Positions 34,565-43,654 of a DNA stretch of 64,000 nt are shown piece by piece; position 1 is the stretch's first letter, and every line of letters begins with the position of its first letter. Both the position numbers and the translations under genes were made by a program. The DNA comes from an alpha proteobacterium BAL199 (GTDB lineage Bacteria > Pseudomonadota > Alphaproteobacteria > Thalassobaculales > Thalassobaculaceae). The notes beneath the pieces were generated by a model. The model had not been told where the DNA came from. It was given only the letters and a program-made list of their open reading frames with translations, and did not search any database. The DNA lies in contig ABHC01000004.1 of the NCBI GenBank assembly GCA_000171835.1, positions 1-64,000 of the forward strand, read 5' to 3'.

Positions 34565-35935
34565 GTGGCTGTCTCAAGCGCCACCTGCCGCATGCTGTCG
34601 ACCAGTGGGATCCTCGGTTACGGATTTCCCGAGAGTTCGCTGGAGCTCGGAATGGCGCGCGGCATCCATATGCTGGGCGTCGACGGCGGCAGCACCGATC
34701 CGGGTCCGCACTATCTCGGCTCCGGCAAGACCCTAAACTCCCGCCGGGCCATGCGCCGGGACCTTCAGCTGATGCTGCGCGCCGCCCGCAAGCACGGTGT
34801 GCCGCTGGTCATCGGCACCTGCGGCGGGGCCGGTGGGGCCCCGCATGTGGCGATGACCGCGGACATCGTCCGGGCGCTGGCCGCCGAAGACGGTCTGCAT
34901 TTCCGCCTGGCGACCATCGACGCCGAGCAGGACAAGGCCACGTTGAAGCGCGCCCATGGCGAGGGTCGGATGGCCCGCCTGCCGGGCGGTCCGACGCCGG
35001 ACCCGGCCGCCATCGACCGGTCGGAGCGGATTGTGGCGATGATGGGGCCCGAGCCGATCGCCGCCGCCCTCGATGGTGGTGCCGAGGTGGTGCTGGCCGG
35101 GCGTTCCAGCGATCCGGCACCCTGGGCGGCACTGGCGATGCGCAATGGCTTGCCCCCCGCGCCCGCCTGGTACGCCGGCAAGATGCTGGAATGCGGCGCC
35201 ACCCCGGCGGTGCCGAAGGGCCATGATTGCCTGCTCGTCGATGTCGATGGGGACAGCGTGATTCTGGAGCCGGCGGCGCCGGAGCGGCGCTGCACACCTT
35301 CGTCGGTCGCTAATCACAGCCTGCATGAGAACCCCAGCCCGTGCATCCATGTCGAGCCGGGCGGTATCCTCGACACCACCGATTGCCTGTTCGAGGCGGT
35401 GTCGGATCGGGCGGTGCGGGTGTCCGGCATGACTTGGCAGAAGCAGCCCTACACTGTGAAGCTGGAAGGTGCGGAACTCGCCGGCTACCGCGCGATCACG
35501 GTATGCGGCACCCGCGACCCGCTGCTGATCGCCACCCGCGACGACTTCCTGGCCCGGGTGCGCGACGCCGTCGCCCAGAAGGCGGCCGCCCTCGGGGTGG
35601 AGCCTGACGAGTACCGTCTGATCATCCGGCGCTACGGCGTAGACGGGGTAATGGGGCCGGCCGAGCCGTTGCGCGACGCCCGCCCACACGAGATCGGCTT
35701 CGTCATCGAGGTCGTTGCTTCAGACCAGGAAACCGCCGATTCGGTGCTGGCACTGGCCCGGGTCACCATGCTGCACACCGACTTTCCCGGCCGGTTGTGC
35801 CGCGAGGGCAACATGGCGTTCCCGTACTCGCCGTCCGACATCTCGACCGGACCAGTCTACCGGTTCTCGGTGTTCCAGACCATGGCGCTGGACGATCCGC
35901 TGGCGCCGTTCCCGATTCACTACGAGGACTTGTGA
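34565..35935 (+). CDS. AtuA-family (DUF1446) protein
   Basis: A 456-residue protein of the acyclic terpene utilisation AtuA family. Typical parts are GYGFPESSLE near the start, GVDGGSTDPGPHYLGSG, IGTCGGAGGAPH and VLAGRSSDPAPWAALAM. GTG at 34565 with GGAAGG upstream is chosen; the open frame further upstream crosses the regulatory region. The biochemical role of AtuA is unresolved; it occurs in terpene, acyl-CoA and unknown catabolic clusters. The DUF4387 partner follows in a TGATG overlap. Confidence 0.85.
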   Translation: MAVSSATCRMLSTSGILGYGFPESSLELGMARGIHMLGVDGGSTDPGPHYLGSGKTLNSRRAMRRDLQLMLRAARKHGVPLVIGTCGGAGGAPHVAMTADIVRALAAEDGLHFRLATIDAEQDKATLKRAHGEGRMARLPGGPTPDPAAIDRSERIVAMMGPEPIAAALDGGAEVVLAGRSSDPAPWAALAMRNGLPPAPAWYAGKMLECGATPAVPKGHDCLLVDVDGDSVILEPAAPERRCTPSSVANHSLHENPSPCIHVEPGGILDTTDCLFEAVSDRAVRVSGMTWQKQPYTVKLEGAELAGYRAITVCGTRDPLLIATRDDFLARVRDAVAQKAAALGVEPDEYRLIIRRYGVDGVMGPAEPLRDARPHEIGFVIEVVASDQETADSVLALARVTMLHTDFPGRLCREGNMAFPYSPSDISTGPVYRFSVFQTMALDDPLAPFPIHYEDL

Positions 35936-36267
35936 TGGCGGCGATCCGGGATATCGCGAAGGTCTGCAAGAGCAAGAACGCCGGTCCGTTCCAGTTGACC
36001 ATCGACGTGGTGTTCGAGACCCGAGCCCAGTACGACTCGGTGGCGGCGACCGGGGTTCTGAACGCTGAGCTGATCGGCCGTCTGTACGGGGTGGAACCGG
36101 ACGAGGTTCTGTTCACGCCCTACCCGGCGGGGCTCGCCTTCAAGGCGACGATTCCGCGGGCGATCCCGGCCGGCGACCTCGGCGATACCGACGTCTACGG
36201 TTGCCAGCAGCACGCGCCGCTGCTGGACGTGGACATTCCGGTCAACTGGCCGGCGGCGGAGCGTTGA
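35935..36267 (+). CDS. DUF4387 domain protein (AtuA partner)
   Basis: A 110-residue protein, the usual small partner encoded after or fused to AtuA. The N-terminal IRDIAKVCKSKNAGPFQLTIDVVF and the ...YGCQQHAPLLDVDIPV end are conserved features. Translational coupling by TGATG implies a complex with AtuA. Function unknown. It converges on the GntR gene across 34 bases. Confidence 0.82.
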   Translation: MAAIRDIAKVCKSKNAGPFQLTIDVVFETRAQYDSVAATGVLNAELIGRLYGVEPDEVLFTPYPAGLAFKATIPRAIPAGDLGDTDVYGCQQHAPLLDVDIPVNWPAAER

Positions 36268-36301
36268 GGCGGGGACGGTGAGTCAGTTTGCGGTCATGAC
36301 C

Positions 36302-37006
36302 TCAGGCGACGTCGCTGGCAGGCGTGGCTTCGCTTGCCATGTGGTGCTCCAGGCTGGCCCGGCTGCTTTGGATGTGTGCGCGCATGGCGGCCTCGGCGGC
36401 GTCGGGGTCGCGGGCTTCCAGCGCTTCCAGCACCCGGCGGTGCTCCTCCAGCGCCTGCTTCGGGCGGCCGGGGCGGGTGCTGAGCCGCTGACGGTACAAC
36501 CGCAGCAACGAATACAGTTCCTCGTCGAGCATCTGGAACAGCCTAGCGTTGCCGCTGGCCTTGACGATCCGGTAGTGGAAATCCAGGTCGCCGCCACCCT
36601 GGAAATAGCCCCGGCCGCTGACCACGGCGTCGTCCTGGGCGTGCTGCTCCAGCATCTTCTGCAGGCGCTTCAACTCGGCCGGCTTGATCCGGGTGGCGGC
36701 CAGCCGGCAGGCCATGCCCTCCAGGCTCTCGCGGATCACCAGCAGGTCGATCAGTTCGTCATTGCGCAGCGAGATCACCCGCGCGCCCAGGTTGGCCACC
36801 CGCTCTACCAGGTTGCGGCCCTCCAGCCGACCGATCGCCTCGCGCAGCGGGCCGCGGCTGATGCCGTAGCGCTTGGCCAGGGTGGTCTCGCTCAACCGTT
36901 CTCCCGGCTTCAGTTCACCGGTCATGATCGCCTGCTCCAGGCGCTCGAACGCCAGGGACGACAGGTTGGCGGAGACCAGGGGTTGCGCGAAATCGGTGTG
37001 TGCCAC
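36302..37006 (-). CDS. GntR-family regulator with FCD domain
   Basis: A 234-residue FadR-subfamily regulator. The winged helix is at residues 18-78 (AFERLEQAIMTGELKPGERLSE...GISRGPLREAIGRLEGRNLV). The all-helical FCD domain carries the metal-ligand set Asp140, His144, His189 and His211, so it should bind a metal and a carboxylate-type effector. The GTG at 37006 has GAGGAA upstream; an ATG at 37036 is possible. It lies last in a unit with two NodB-fold genes. FadR-type proteins bind short palindromes, so I infer the GTCRACWGTTGAC sites are its operators. Confidence 0.88.
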   Translation of the reverse strand: MAHTDFAQPLVSANLSSLAFERLEQAIMTGELKPGERLSETTLAKRYGISRGPLREAIGRLEGRNLVERVANLGARVISLRNDELIDLLVIRESLEGMACRLAATRIKPAELKRLQKMLEQHAQDDAVVSGRGYFQGGGDLDFHYRIVKASGNARLFQMLDEELYSLLRLYRQRLSTRPGRPKQALEEHRRVLEALEARDPDAAEAAMRAHIQSSRASLEHHMASEATPASDVA

Positions 37007-37054
37007 GTGTCTGTTTCCTCGCTCGGTCGCGGGCATTGCCCCGCCTTTGTCTTG

Positions 37055-37966
37055 TCAGCCGCCGGTCGGCTGCGTCTTCATGTGCCCGGCCACCTCGCCG
37101 AGCGTTGCCTGCCAGAGGCCGTCGAAGTCGGCGATCCGGTCCAGCGCCTCGTTCAGGTAGCGGATGCGGTGCGGCATGCCGAACAGCCAGGGATGAATGC
37201 CCAGGCCGAAATACCGGCCGGACGACGCTCCCTCGGCATGGAGCACCGACAGGGCCTCCTCGATCAGCGCCGGATAGCGCTGGGTGAAGACCCGGCGGTG
37301 CCACAGCAACTGCACATCGTCCCATTCCGCCTGACTGGGGATCGAAATCAGAGAGGGCTTGGTGGTCATCCGGTACGGCTGGTCGTCGTTCGGCCAGTCG
37401 GCAACATACTCCAAGCCGGCCTCGGCCAACAGTTGCGGCGTGCGGACCGTCTCGCCGTAGTCCTGGGCGACCCAGCCGCGTGGCCGGGAGCCGGTCGCGT
37501 CGGCCACGGCCGCGATCGCCTTCTCGATCAGGTCGCGCTCCTGCCGTTCGGTGAGCTTGGCCGTGACCATGCGGGTGGCGTGGGTGCCGTGGGCCGCGAA
37601 CTCCCAGCCGCGCCGCCGGCACTCCTCGATCAGAAACGGATAGCGCTCGCAGGCAGCGGCGTTGACCGCGACGGTCGGGCGGATGCCGTGCCGGTCCAGC
37701 GCGTCGAAGATCCGGAAGATGCCGACACGGTTGCCGTATTCCCGCAGGGTGTAGGCGCGGAAGTCGGGCCGGAAATCGCCCATCGGATCCTTGAAGCGGG
37801 GGTCGCGGACGGCGGCCGCCGGCGGGTCGAGCTCCCAGTGTTCCAGATGCAGGATCACCGCGAACGCCACGCGTGCGCCATTGGGCCAGGACATCGGCGG
37901 CCGGTTCGGCAGGGCCGAGAACGGGTACAGGTCGTGGTCCATGCCGGGTGCGCGGAACGACGGCAT
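37055..37966 (-). CDS. Divergent NodB-fold hydrolase (PuuE-like)
   Basis: A 303-residue cytoplasmic NodB-fold protein. The usual Asp-Asp motif 1 is replaced by LEHWELD (41-47). Motif 2 reads AHGTHATR (His126), where the HxxxH second ligand is not conserved. REYGNRVGIFRIFDALDRHGI and IHPWLFGMPHRIRYL identify the subgroup. The PuuE allantoinase is a NodB-fold enzyme reported to work without metal, so a ring-opening amidohydrolase is a reasonable guess. ATG at 37966 with GAGGAGG upstream; a 1-base gap to the preceding paralog. Confidence 0.8.
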   Translation of the reverse strand: MPSFRAPGMDHDLYPFSALPNRPPMSWPNGARVAFAVILHLEHWELDPPAAAVRDPRFKDPMGDFRPDFRAYTLREYGNRVGIFRIFDALDRHGIRPTVAVNAAACERYPFLIEECRRRGWEFAAHGTHATRMVTAKLTERQERDLIEKAIAAVADATGSRPRGWVAQDYGETVRTPQLLAEAGLEYVADWPNDDQPYRMTTKPSLISIPSQAEWDDVQLLWHRRVFTQRYPALIEEALSVLHAEGASSGRYFGLGIHPWLFGMPHRIRYLNEALDRIADFDGLWQATLGEVAGHMKTQPTGG

Positions 37967-37967
37967 G

Positions 37968-38846
37968 TCAGGCCTCCTCGCCCGGCTGTTGTGCCAGGTA
38001 CCAATCGGCGATCTGCTTGCCGGTGGCCAGCCACACCCCGTCCCGCTCCACGATGTGGCGCAGCGCGCGTTCCAGGTGCCGGATGCGATGCGGGTGTCCC
38101 ATGATGTACGGGTGCAGCGCGATGCAGACCACGCGGCCATGCTCGGCACCCTCGTCCCACAGGGTGTCGAAGTGATCGGTCACCATCCGCGCGAATTCCT
38201 CGCCCTCGAACGGATGGCGCCAGACCATCGCGTCGTTGACGTCCATCTGGTACGGCACGGTCACCAACTGGCCGCTGCGCACCCGCATCCGGGTCGGCTG
38301 GTCGTCGTGGTACCAGTCGCAGTAGTAAGTGATGCCGGCTTCGGCGACGAGGTCGGGGGTGTTGTGGGTGAAGGTCGCGGCCGGCGAGAACCAGCCGGCG
38401 AGCTGTTTGCCGGTGAACCGCCGGTAGGTCTCGACGCAGTCGGCGATGATCGCCCGTTCGTCGTCCTCGGCGAGGCCCCAATGGTACTGGGTGTTGTAGA
38501 CACCGTGGCACAGCACGTCCCAGTCGCGCTCGATCATCGCCTCGCAGATCTCGGGGTAATGCTCCCAGTTGGCAATGTTGAGGGAGACCGTGCACGGAAT
38601 GTTCAGCCGGTCGGTGACCTCCATCATCCGCCACAGCCCGACCCGGTTGCCGTAGTCGCGGGTGCCGTAGCCCAGCACGTCCGGGTGCGGCATGCGCGGC
38701 CACGGGTCGCGCGGCCCGATCGGGTCCGGCCGATATTCATAATGCTCCACGTTCGGCACCACCCAGACGGCCACGCGGGCGTCGTTAGGCCAGCGCAGGC
38801 GTGGGCGGGTTACGATCGGCGAATACGGCACGCGCTCAGCACTCAT
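37968..38846 (-). CDS. Divergent NodB-fold hydrolase (PuuE-like)
   Basis: A 292-residue paralog of the next gene. Motif 1 is NVEHYEYRP (32-40) and motif 2 LCHGVYNTQ (His114, Asn118), so the classical Asp/His/His triad is absent. RDYGNRVGLWRMMEVTDRLNI and LHPYIMGHPHRIRHLERAL match the group. It is the first gene of the unit NodB-NodB-GntR, divergent from the dihydropyrimidinase-like gene across 56 bases that show no copy of the palindrome. Confidence 0.8.
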   Translation of the reverse strand: MSAERVPYSPIVTRPRLRWPNDARVAVWVVPNVEHYEYRPDPIGPRDPWPRMPHPDVLGYGTRDYGNRVGLWRMMEVTDRLNIPCTVSLNIANWEHYPEICEAMIERDWDVLCHGVYNTQYHWGLAEDDERAIIADCVETYRRFTGKQLAGWFSPAATFTHNTPDLVAEAGITYYCDWYHDDQPTRMRVRSGQLVTVPYQMDVNDAMVWRHPFEGEEFARMVTDHFDTLWDEGAEHGRVVCIALHPYIMGHPHRIRHLERALRHIVERDGVWLATGKQIADWYLAQQPGEEA

Positions 38847-38902
38847 CGCCGCCCTCCAGGATTGGGCACCGGCAGGCGCCGGACAGTAGAGGAGAGAATT
38901 CC

Positions 38903-40294
38903 ATGACCAAGATCGACCTGAGACTGGCGGACGGTGACGTGCTGCTGCCCGGCGTGGGCTTCCGCCGGGTCGACGTGCTGGTCGCCGACGGGCGTGTCGC
39001 GGCGGTGACCGAACCCGGTGCCGGTCCGACCGCCACCGAAACGATCGCGCTCGGCGGCTTGACGGTGCTGCCCGGTGCCTGCGACGTGCACCTGCATCTC
39101 GGCCACGGCAGCGACATCTCCCGGCCGCGCCAGCCCTCGGACGCCGATACCGAGACGGCGGCCGCCGCGGTCGGTGGCGTGACCAGCTTCATCCCCTATG
39201 TGATGAGCACCACGCCGTACGCTCCGCTGTTCGACGAGTTGAAGTCGATCACCGAGGAAGGCGCGCGCATCGATTTCGGCTTCCACTTCGTGATCAGCAC
39301 CGACGAGCAACTGGCGGAACTGCCGCGCTACATCACCGAGTTCGGGGTGCCGACCGCCAAGCTGTTCATGAACATCCGCGGCGACGAGGGCGCCCGTCTC
39401 GGCCTGCCCGGCACCGACGACGGCTTCCTGTTCAGGCTGCTGGAAGTGCTGAAGGCCCATGGCGGCATGCTGTGTCCGCATCCGGAAAACATCGAGGTCG
39501 CCTGGGTGCTGCGCGACCGGGTGCTGGATGCCGATCCGGCGGGAGCCGGCGGGCTCGCCACCTGGAACGCCACCCGCCCGCCGTTCGTGGAAGCCGATGC
39601 GATTCGCCGCGCGACGTATTTCGGGCGGGTGGTCGGCGCACCGGTCTACACCGTCCACACCTCGTCGGCCGAGGCTCTGGCGGCCGCGGTCGAACAGCGC
39701 CACCAAGGCAGTCGGGTCACCATCGAGACCTGCACTCACTACCTGACCCACGACACGACCAGTGCCGTCGGCGCGCTGGCCAAGGTCAACCCGCCGCTGC
39801 GCGACCCGGCCGACCGGGAGGCGCTGTGGGAGGGCATCCGCAACGGTGACATCGACACCGTGGCGACCGATCACATCCACCGCCCGGTATCGTCGAAGGA
39901 TGGCGGCATCTGGAAGGCCCAGCCGGGCTTTCCGGGGCTCGATGCGTTCCTGCCCGCATTGTTCAGCGAGGGCCACCACCGCCGCGGCATCCCGCTGGAG
40001 CGGCTCGCCGACCTGGTAACCGCGAATCCGGCCGACGCGATGGGTCTGTCGCCGCGCAAGGGCCGGATCATGCCGGGTGGCGATGCCGATTTCAGCATCC
40101 TCGACATGAAGTCGCGCTGGACGGTGGAGCGCTCTGGCCTCGCCACCGACGCCGGCTACTCGGTCTATGAAGGCCAGGAGATGACCTGCCGGGTGGTGCA
40201 CACCATCGTGCGCGGCGCCTTCGCGGTGCGGGACGGAAAACTGAACGACGGCGCGCGCGGCACCGGCCGCTTCATGCCCCGCCGCCTCACCTGA
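38903..40294 (+). CDS. Dihydropyrimidinase/hydantoinase-like amidohydrolase
   Basis: A 463-residue amidohydrolase with a complete binuclear metal site: DVHLHLG (His63, His65), carbamylated Lys153 (TAKLFM), His193 (CPHPE), His252 (VHTSS) and Asp323 (ATDHIH). It hydrolyses cyclic ureides or imides such as dihydropyrimidines, hydantoins or dihydroorotate. The ATG at 38903 follows GAGGAGAG. The start lies divergent from the NodB-fold pair; together they suggest ring-opening chemistry. The C-terminal loop composition differs enough from known hydantoinases that the substrate cannot be named. Confidence 0.88.
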   Translation: MTKIDLRLADGDVLLPGVGFRRVDVLVADGRVAAVTEPGAGPTATETIALGGLTVLPGACDVHLHLGHGSDISRPRQPSDADTETAAAAVGGVTSFIPYVMSTTPYAPLFDELKSITEEGARIDFGFHFVISTDEQLAELPRYITEFGVPTAKLFMNIRGDEGARLGLPGTDDGFLFRLLEVLKAHGGMLCPHPENIEVAWVLRDRVLDADPAGAGGLATWNATRPPFVEADAIRRATYFGRVVGAPVYTVHTSSAEALAAAVEQRHQGSRVTIETCTHYLTHDTTSAVGALAKVNPPLRDPADREALWEGIRNGDIDTVATDHIHRPVSSKDGGIWKAQPGFPGLDAFLPALFSEGHHRRGIPLERLADLVTANPADAMGLSPRKGRIMPGGDADFSILDMKSRWTVERSGLATDAGYSVYEGQEMTCRVVHTIVRGAFAVRDGKLNDGARGTGRFMPRRLT

Positions 40295-40325
40295 TCTCCA
40301 GGCGGTCGGCGCGCCGGTGCGGCGC

Positions 40326-41720
40326 CTAGCCACGGCGGTACCGGGCGGCGTACAAGCGGCCGGCCAGAATGTCCGAACCGTCCAGCATGGTCGCGTCGGA
40401 GGAAACCTCACGGCCGATACCGATCTCCCGCTCGGCGATGAACCGCTCGGCCAGCCAGCCTTGCACGGTTGCTGCCGGCAGCGGCTGAAACGGCCCCTGA
40501 TTCGGGATCTGCGCGCGGGATTCCACGTCGTGCCAGTGCCGGCCGTAGTCGGAATCGAGGTTGCGAATGCTGGCGACCACATGTCCCCCCGGCTTCAGCA
40601 CCCGGCGCACCTCGTCGAGCATTCGTTGCGGATCCGGCATGTGTTCCAGTACCTGCGGCAGGACCACGGCATCGACGCTGGCATCGGCATGGGGCAGGAC
40701 GCCCTGCGGCATCAACTCGGTGTGCAGGCGGTCCACCGGCAGCTGTTCCTGGCGGAAACGCTCGACGATGAAGGTCAGGTTGTGCGGCGACAGTTCCGCC
40801 AGATGGAGCTCGACCTTTGGGTTCAGCCGGCGGCGGAGTTCGACGCTGTAGGTTCCGCCCCACGGCATCACCTCGACGACGCGTGCGCCCGTCTGCAGGT
40901 CCGGCAGCAGGTCGAGTTCGACCTTCGTCGCGGCACCCTGGCGCCGCGACACGTAGACCCCGGCCAGCGGCGACTTCGCCCACACCGAATAGCCGCGGAA
41001 GTCGCCGATCTGTCCCCAACTCCACTGCCGTGGGTCCCAGAGCGCGAACGGGTTGTCATCGTTTCGGATCCGGAAGAATGGATACTCGTCGGCCAGCTTG
41101 ACCGGATAGCGGGTCACCGCCGGCCGGTCGAACCGGTTCCAGGAGTGCACCTCGGTGAACGGCCGGCGCGGCGCCTTCATCGGCGGCGCCGACGGCCGCG
41201 GTCGGCCGATCGCCAGCGCGCCCTGGATCTCGAAGGTCGGCGGCACGCCCATCATCTCGGCCAGCGCCACCTTGTCGCCGATCCCGGCGTTCCAGATCGC
41301 CGAGAATCCGCGCAGATGCGCGCTCAGCATCATGTGGTAGGCGGCGCCGGCGACCGACTGCACCACCGAGAAATTGCCGTGGGTCCAGCCCTTCTGGAAG
41401 CACAGGTAGATCAGCGCCGAGCATTCGGCGAAGTGATGGTTGCCGCCGGAGATCTCGTGGGCGCGCAGCTTCAGCGCCGGATCGTCGATCACGATGAAGT
41501 GCCATTGCTGCTGGTTGCAGGACGACGGTGCTTCGGTGCCGTCCCGCACGATCTCCGCCAGGACCGAGCGGTCGATCGGCGAGCCGTCGAAATCCCGACA
41601 GGAGCAACGGGTGGCGAGTACGTCCAGGATCTCCCGCCAATCGGGTCGACGCGGTGCCAGCGCCGTGGCGCCGACAGGTTCCACCGTCATTGGTGCGTTG
41701 GCGGTAGCGCCCTTGGACAT
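40326..41720 (-). CDS. Nitroreductase-methyltransferase fusion protein
   Basis: A 464-residue two-domain protein. Residues about 27-185 are a nitroreductase/FMN domain (ATRCSCRDFDGSPID with the FMN-contact Arg, EAPSSCNQQQWHFIVID, HMMLSAHLRGFSAIW). A linker of about 80 residues contains RNDDNPFALWDPRQWSWG. Residues about 265-460 are a class I SAM methyltransferase (VVEVMPWGGTY at 281-291, LPQVLEHMPDPQRMLDEVRRVLKPGG). The reading frame is continuous, so the fusion is genuine. The SAM loop is atypical (MPWGG for GxGxG). The palindrome at 41811 lies upstream. It may reduce and methylate one substrate; unknown. Confidence 0.82.
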   Translation of the reverse strand: MSKGATANAPMTVEPVGATALAPRRPDWREILDVLATRCSCRDFDGSPIDRSVLAEIVRDGTEAPSSCNQQQWHFIVIDDPALKLRAHEISGGNHHFAECSALIYLCFQKGWTHGNFSVVQSVAGAAYHMMLSAHLRGFSAIWNAGIGDKVALAEMMGVPPTFEIQGALAIGRPRPSAPPMKAPRRPFTEVHSWNRFDRPAVTRYPVKLADEYPFFRIRNDDNPFALWDPRQWSWGQIGDFRGYSVWAKSPLAGVYVSRRQGAATKVELDLLPDLQTGARVVEVMPWGGTYSVELRRRLNPKVELHLAELSPHNLTFIVERFRQEQLPVDRLHTELMPQGVLPHADASVDAVVLPQVLEHMPDPQRMLDEVRRVLKPGGHVVASIRNLDSDYGRHWHDVESRAQIPNQGPFQPLPAATVQGWLAERFIAEREIGIGREVSSDATMLDGSDILAGRLYAARYRRG

Positions 41721-41781
41721 CCTGTTTTTCTCCCGTTTGCACGGGTATTCCAACCCGCGCCATCCTTGTTCCAGCAATGCG

Positions 41782-41810
41782 TTGACAGCAGGCCGCCGCA
41801 CCGCAAAAAT
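41782..41810 (+). promoter_or_regulatory. Promoter of the TRAP transporter operon
   Basis: TTGACA, 17 bases, AAAAAT on the plus strand, directly followed by the palindrome at 41811-41823, which would cover the transcription start. The dctP-like start lies about 150 bases downstream. Confidence 0.5.
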
Positions 41811-41823
41811 GTCAACAGTTGAC
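41811..41823. promoter_or_regulatory. GTCAACAGTTGAC palindrome (candidate GntR operator 2)
   Basis: Perfect palindrome with 6-base arms around one base, between the nitroreductase fusion (minus) and the TRAP operon (plus). It contains TTGACA on the minus strand and TTGACC on the plus strand. Placed immediately after the plus-strand -10. Confidence 0.65.
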
Positions 41824-41970
41824 CGATTGTCGTGGTTGCGCTCAGGCTCTGCCCCGGCGGTTGATGCGCTCTTTCGTTCGTGATCCTGCAAGGTGACGGG
41901 ACGAGATGCCGGTCGACGGTGATCAGGGGACTTAAGAAGCCAGAGCGTCTACGGGGAACGGAGGTAAGCA

Positions 41971-42996
41971 ATGAACAAGCCAATGCGCATGCTCGTCCAG
42001 GCCGCGGTTGTGCTTTCGACGGTGTCGATCGCCACTGCAGCCCAGGCCGAAGCCGAATTCAAGCTGCGCTGGGGCCATTATCTCGGCAACAGCAAGTTCC
42101 TGAAGCCCGAGCAGGACTTCGCCAAGGCGATTGAGGAACGCACCAAGGGTCGCGTGACGATCGAGATTGCCTACGCCGGCGCGCTCGGCAAGGGCAATGA
42201 GGTTCTGACCCTGGCCGGCCGCGGCGCCATCGACATGGCCTCGGTGGTTCCAGGCTACTACGCCGACCAACTGCGGTTCTGGAAGGCTTTCCAGATCCCG
42301 TTCGTGTTCAGCTCGCCGAAGCAGGCGATCGAGGTGTCGATCGCGTCCTACAAGGAACTGCCGCCGTTCAAGGCCGAACTGGACAAGATGAACGTGCGGT
42401 TCCTGTTCCATCAGCCGCTCGGCCAGTACTACCTGACCGGCCCGTCGGCGGATTGCGACTCGGTGGACGGCCTGAAGGGCAAGAAGGTCCGCAGCTTCGG
42501 CGCCGATATTCCGCAGGTCCAGGGTGCGATCGGCGCGGTCCCGGTGACGATCGGCGTCGGCGACATCTACGAGGCGCTGCAGCGCGGCTCGCTGGATTAT
42601 TCGTTCCTCAACCCGGGCAACATCGAAGCCAACAAGCTGTATGAGCCGGGCAAGTACAGCTGCGGCCCGATCATGTCGATCGCCGGGCACCTGATTGTCA
42701 TCGGCAACCGGACCTGGGATCGTCTGCCCAAGGACATCCAGGACATCTTCCTCGACCAGGCAGCCAAGAGCCAGGCCGAGTACATCCCGTTCCTCGACGC
42801 GATTGAGGGCGAGGCGATGGAGAAGATCAAGGCGGGCGGCGGCATCTTCAAGCCGTTCCCGGCCGCGGAAATGGCGAAGTGGCGCAAGGCCTCGCCGGAT
42901 CTGCTGGCGGCCTGGGTCAAAGGCATGGAAGCCGACGGTCGCGGTGCCGAAGCCGCGGCGGTCGCCAAGCGGTGGCGCGAGTTGACCGCGAACTGA
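41971..42996 (+). CDS. TRAP transporter substrate-binding protein (DctP family)
   Basis: A 341-residue periplasmic binding protein with signal peptide (residues 1-27, ending ATAAQA). Core patterns are FKLRWGHYLGNS, the EIAYAGALGKGNEVL loop and GLKGKKVRSFGAD, with the conserved Arg that normally grips a carboxylate. Ligands are therefore organic acids. GGAGGTAAGCA precedes the ATG. First gene of a complete DctP-Q-M set; the cluster's catabolic genes probably process its cargo. Confidence 0.9.
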   Translation: MNKPMRMLVQAAVVLSTVSIATAAQAEAEFKLRWGHYLGNSKFLKPEQDFAKAIEERTKGRVTIEIAYAGALGKGNEVLTLAGRGAIDMASVVPGYYADQLRFWKAFQIPFVFSSPKQAIEVSIASYKELPPFKAELDKMNVRFLFHQPLGQYYLTGPSADCDSVDGLKGKKVRSFGADIPQVQGAIGAVPVTIGVGDIYEALQRGSLDYSFLNPGNIEANKLYEPGKYSCGPIMSIAGHLIVIGNRTWDRLPKDIQDIFLDQAAKSQAEYIPFLDAIEGEAMEKIKAGGGIFKPFPAAEMAKWRKASPDLLAAWVKGMEADGRGAEAAAVAKRWRELTAN

Positions 42997-43076
42997 TGCG
43001 GCGACCACACTGATCCCCGGCCGGTGCCCTTCCCGGGCATCGGCCGGTACCTTTTGAGGAAGGCAGCATCGCTTCC

Positions 43077-43634
43077 ATGACGGTGATTGCGAAGATTCTG
43101 GAACGGTTGGCCTTGGGTGTCCTTCTGGTGGGCGGTGTCGGCATGCTGCTGTCGATGTTCCTCGGTACTGCCGACGTGATCGGGACCCAGATGCTGGGCC
43201 GCCCGGTGCCGGGGGCGCTCGAGATTACCGAGAGCACCATGGTGCTGATCGTGTTCGGGGCGCTGACCTACGGGCAGATCCGGCGCAGCCACATCCGGGT
43301 CGAGTTGCTGTACACACGGTTGCCGCCGCGCGGGCGGGCCGCCCTGGATGTCCTGGCCGACGCCTGCGGATTGCTGTTCTTCGGCCTGCTGTTCTGGCAG
43401 GCGGTCAACGAGGCGCAGTTCAGCATGCAGATCGGCGAGGCTACCGACGGGCTGATCCGGTTCCCGCTGTATCCGGCCCGCATCATCCTGGCGACCGGCA
43501 CCGGCCTGCTGCTGGTGCGCCTGGTCCTTGACGTGATCGTCGATACGCAGCGGCTGATCGACGGCACCGAACTCGAGGTTCCGGTCGATCCGGCGTACGC
43601 CGATCTGATCGCCCTCGACGCCAAGAAAAACTAG
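43077..43634 (+). CDS. TRAP transporter small permease (DctQ family)
   Basis: A 185-residue membrane protein with four hydrophobic segments (about 14-36, 53-72, 92-112 and 130-150). GRPVPGALEITESTMVLIVFGAL and GQIRRSHIRVELLYTRL match DctQ. It bridges binding protein and DctM. The ATG at 43077 lies some 15 bases after GAGGAAGG. It follows dctP by 80 bases and precedes dctM by 20. Confidence 0.9.
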   Translation: MTVIAKILERLALGVLLVGGVGMLLSMFLGTADVIGTQMLGRPVPGALEITESTMVLIVFGALTYGQIRRSHIRVELLYTRLPPRGRAALDVLADACGLLFFGLLFWQAVNEAQFSMQIGEATDGLIRFPLYPARIILATGTGLLLVRLVLDVIVDTQRLIDGTELEVPVDPAYADLIALDAKKN

Positions 43635-43654
43635 AGCAGCAGAGAGGTAGCGCG

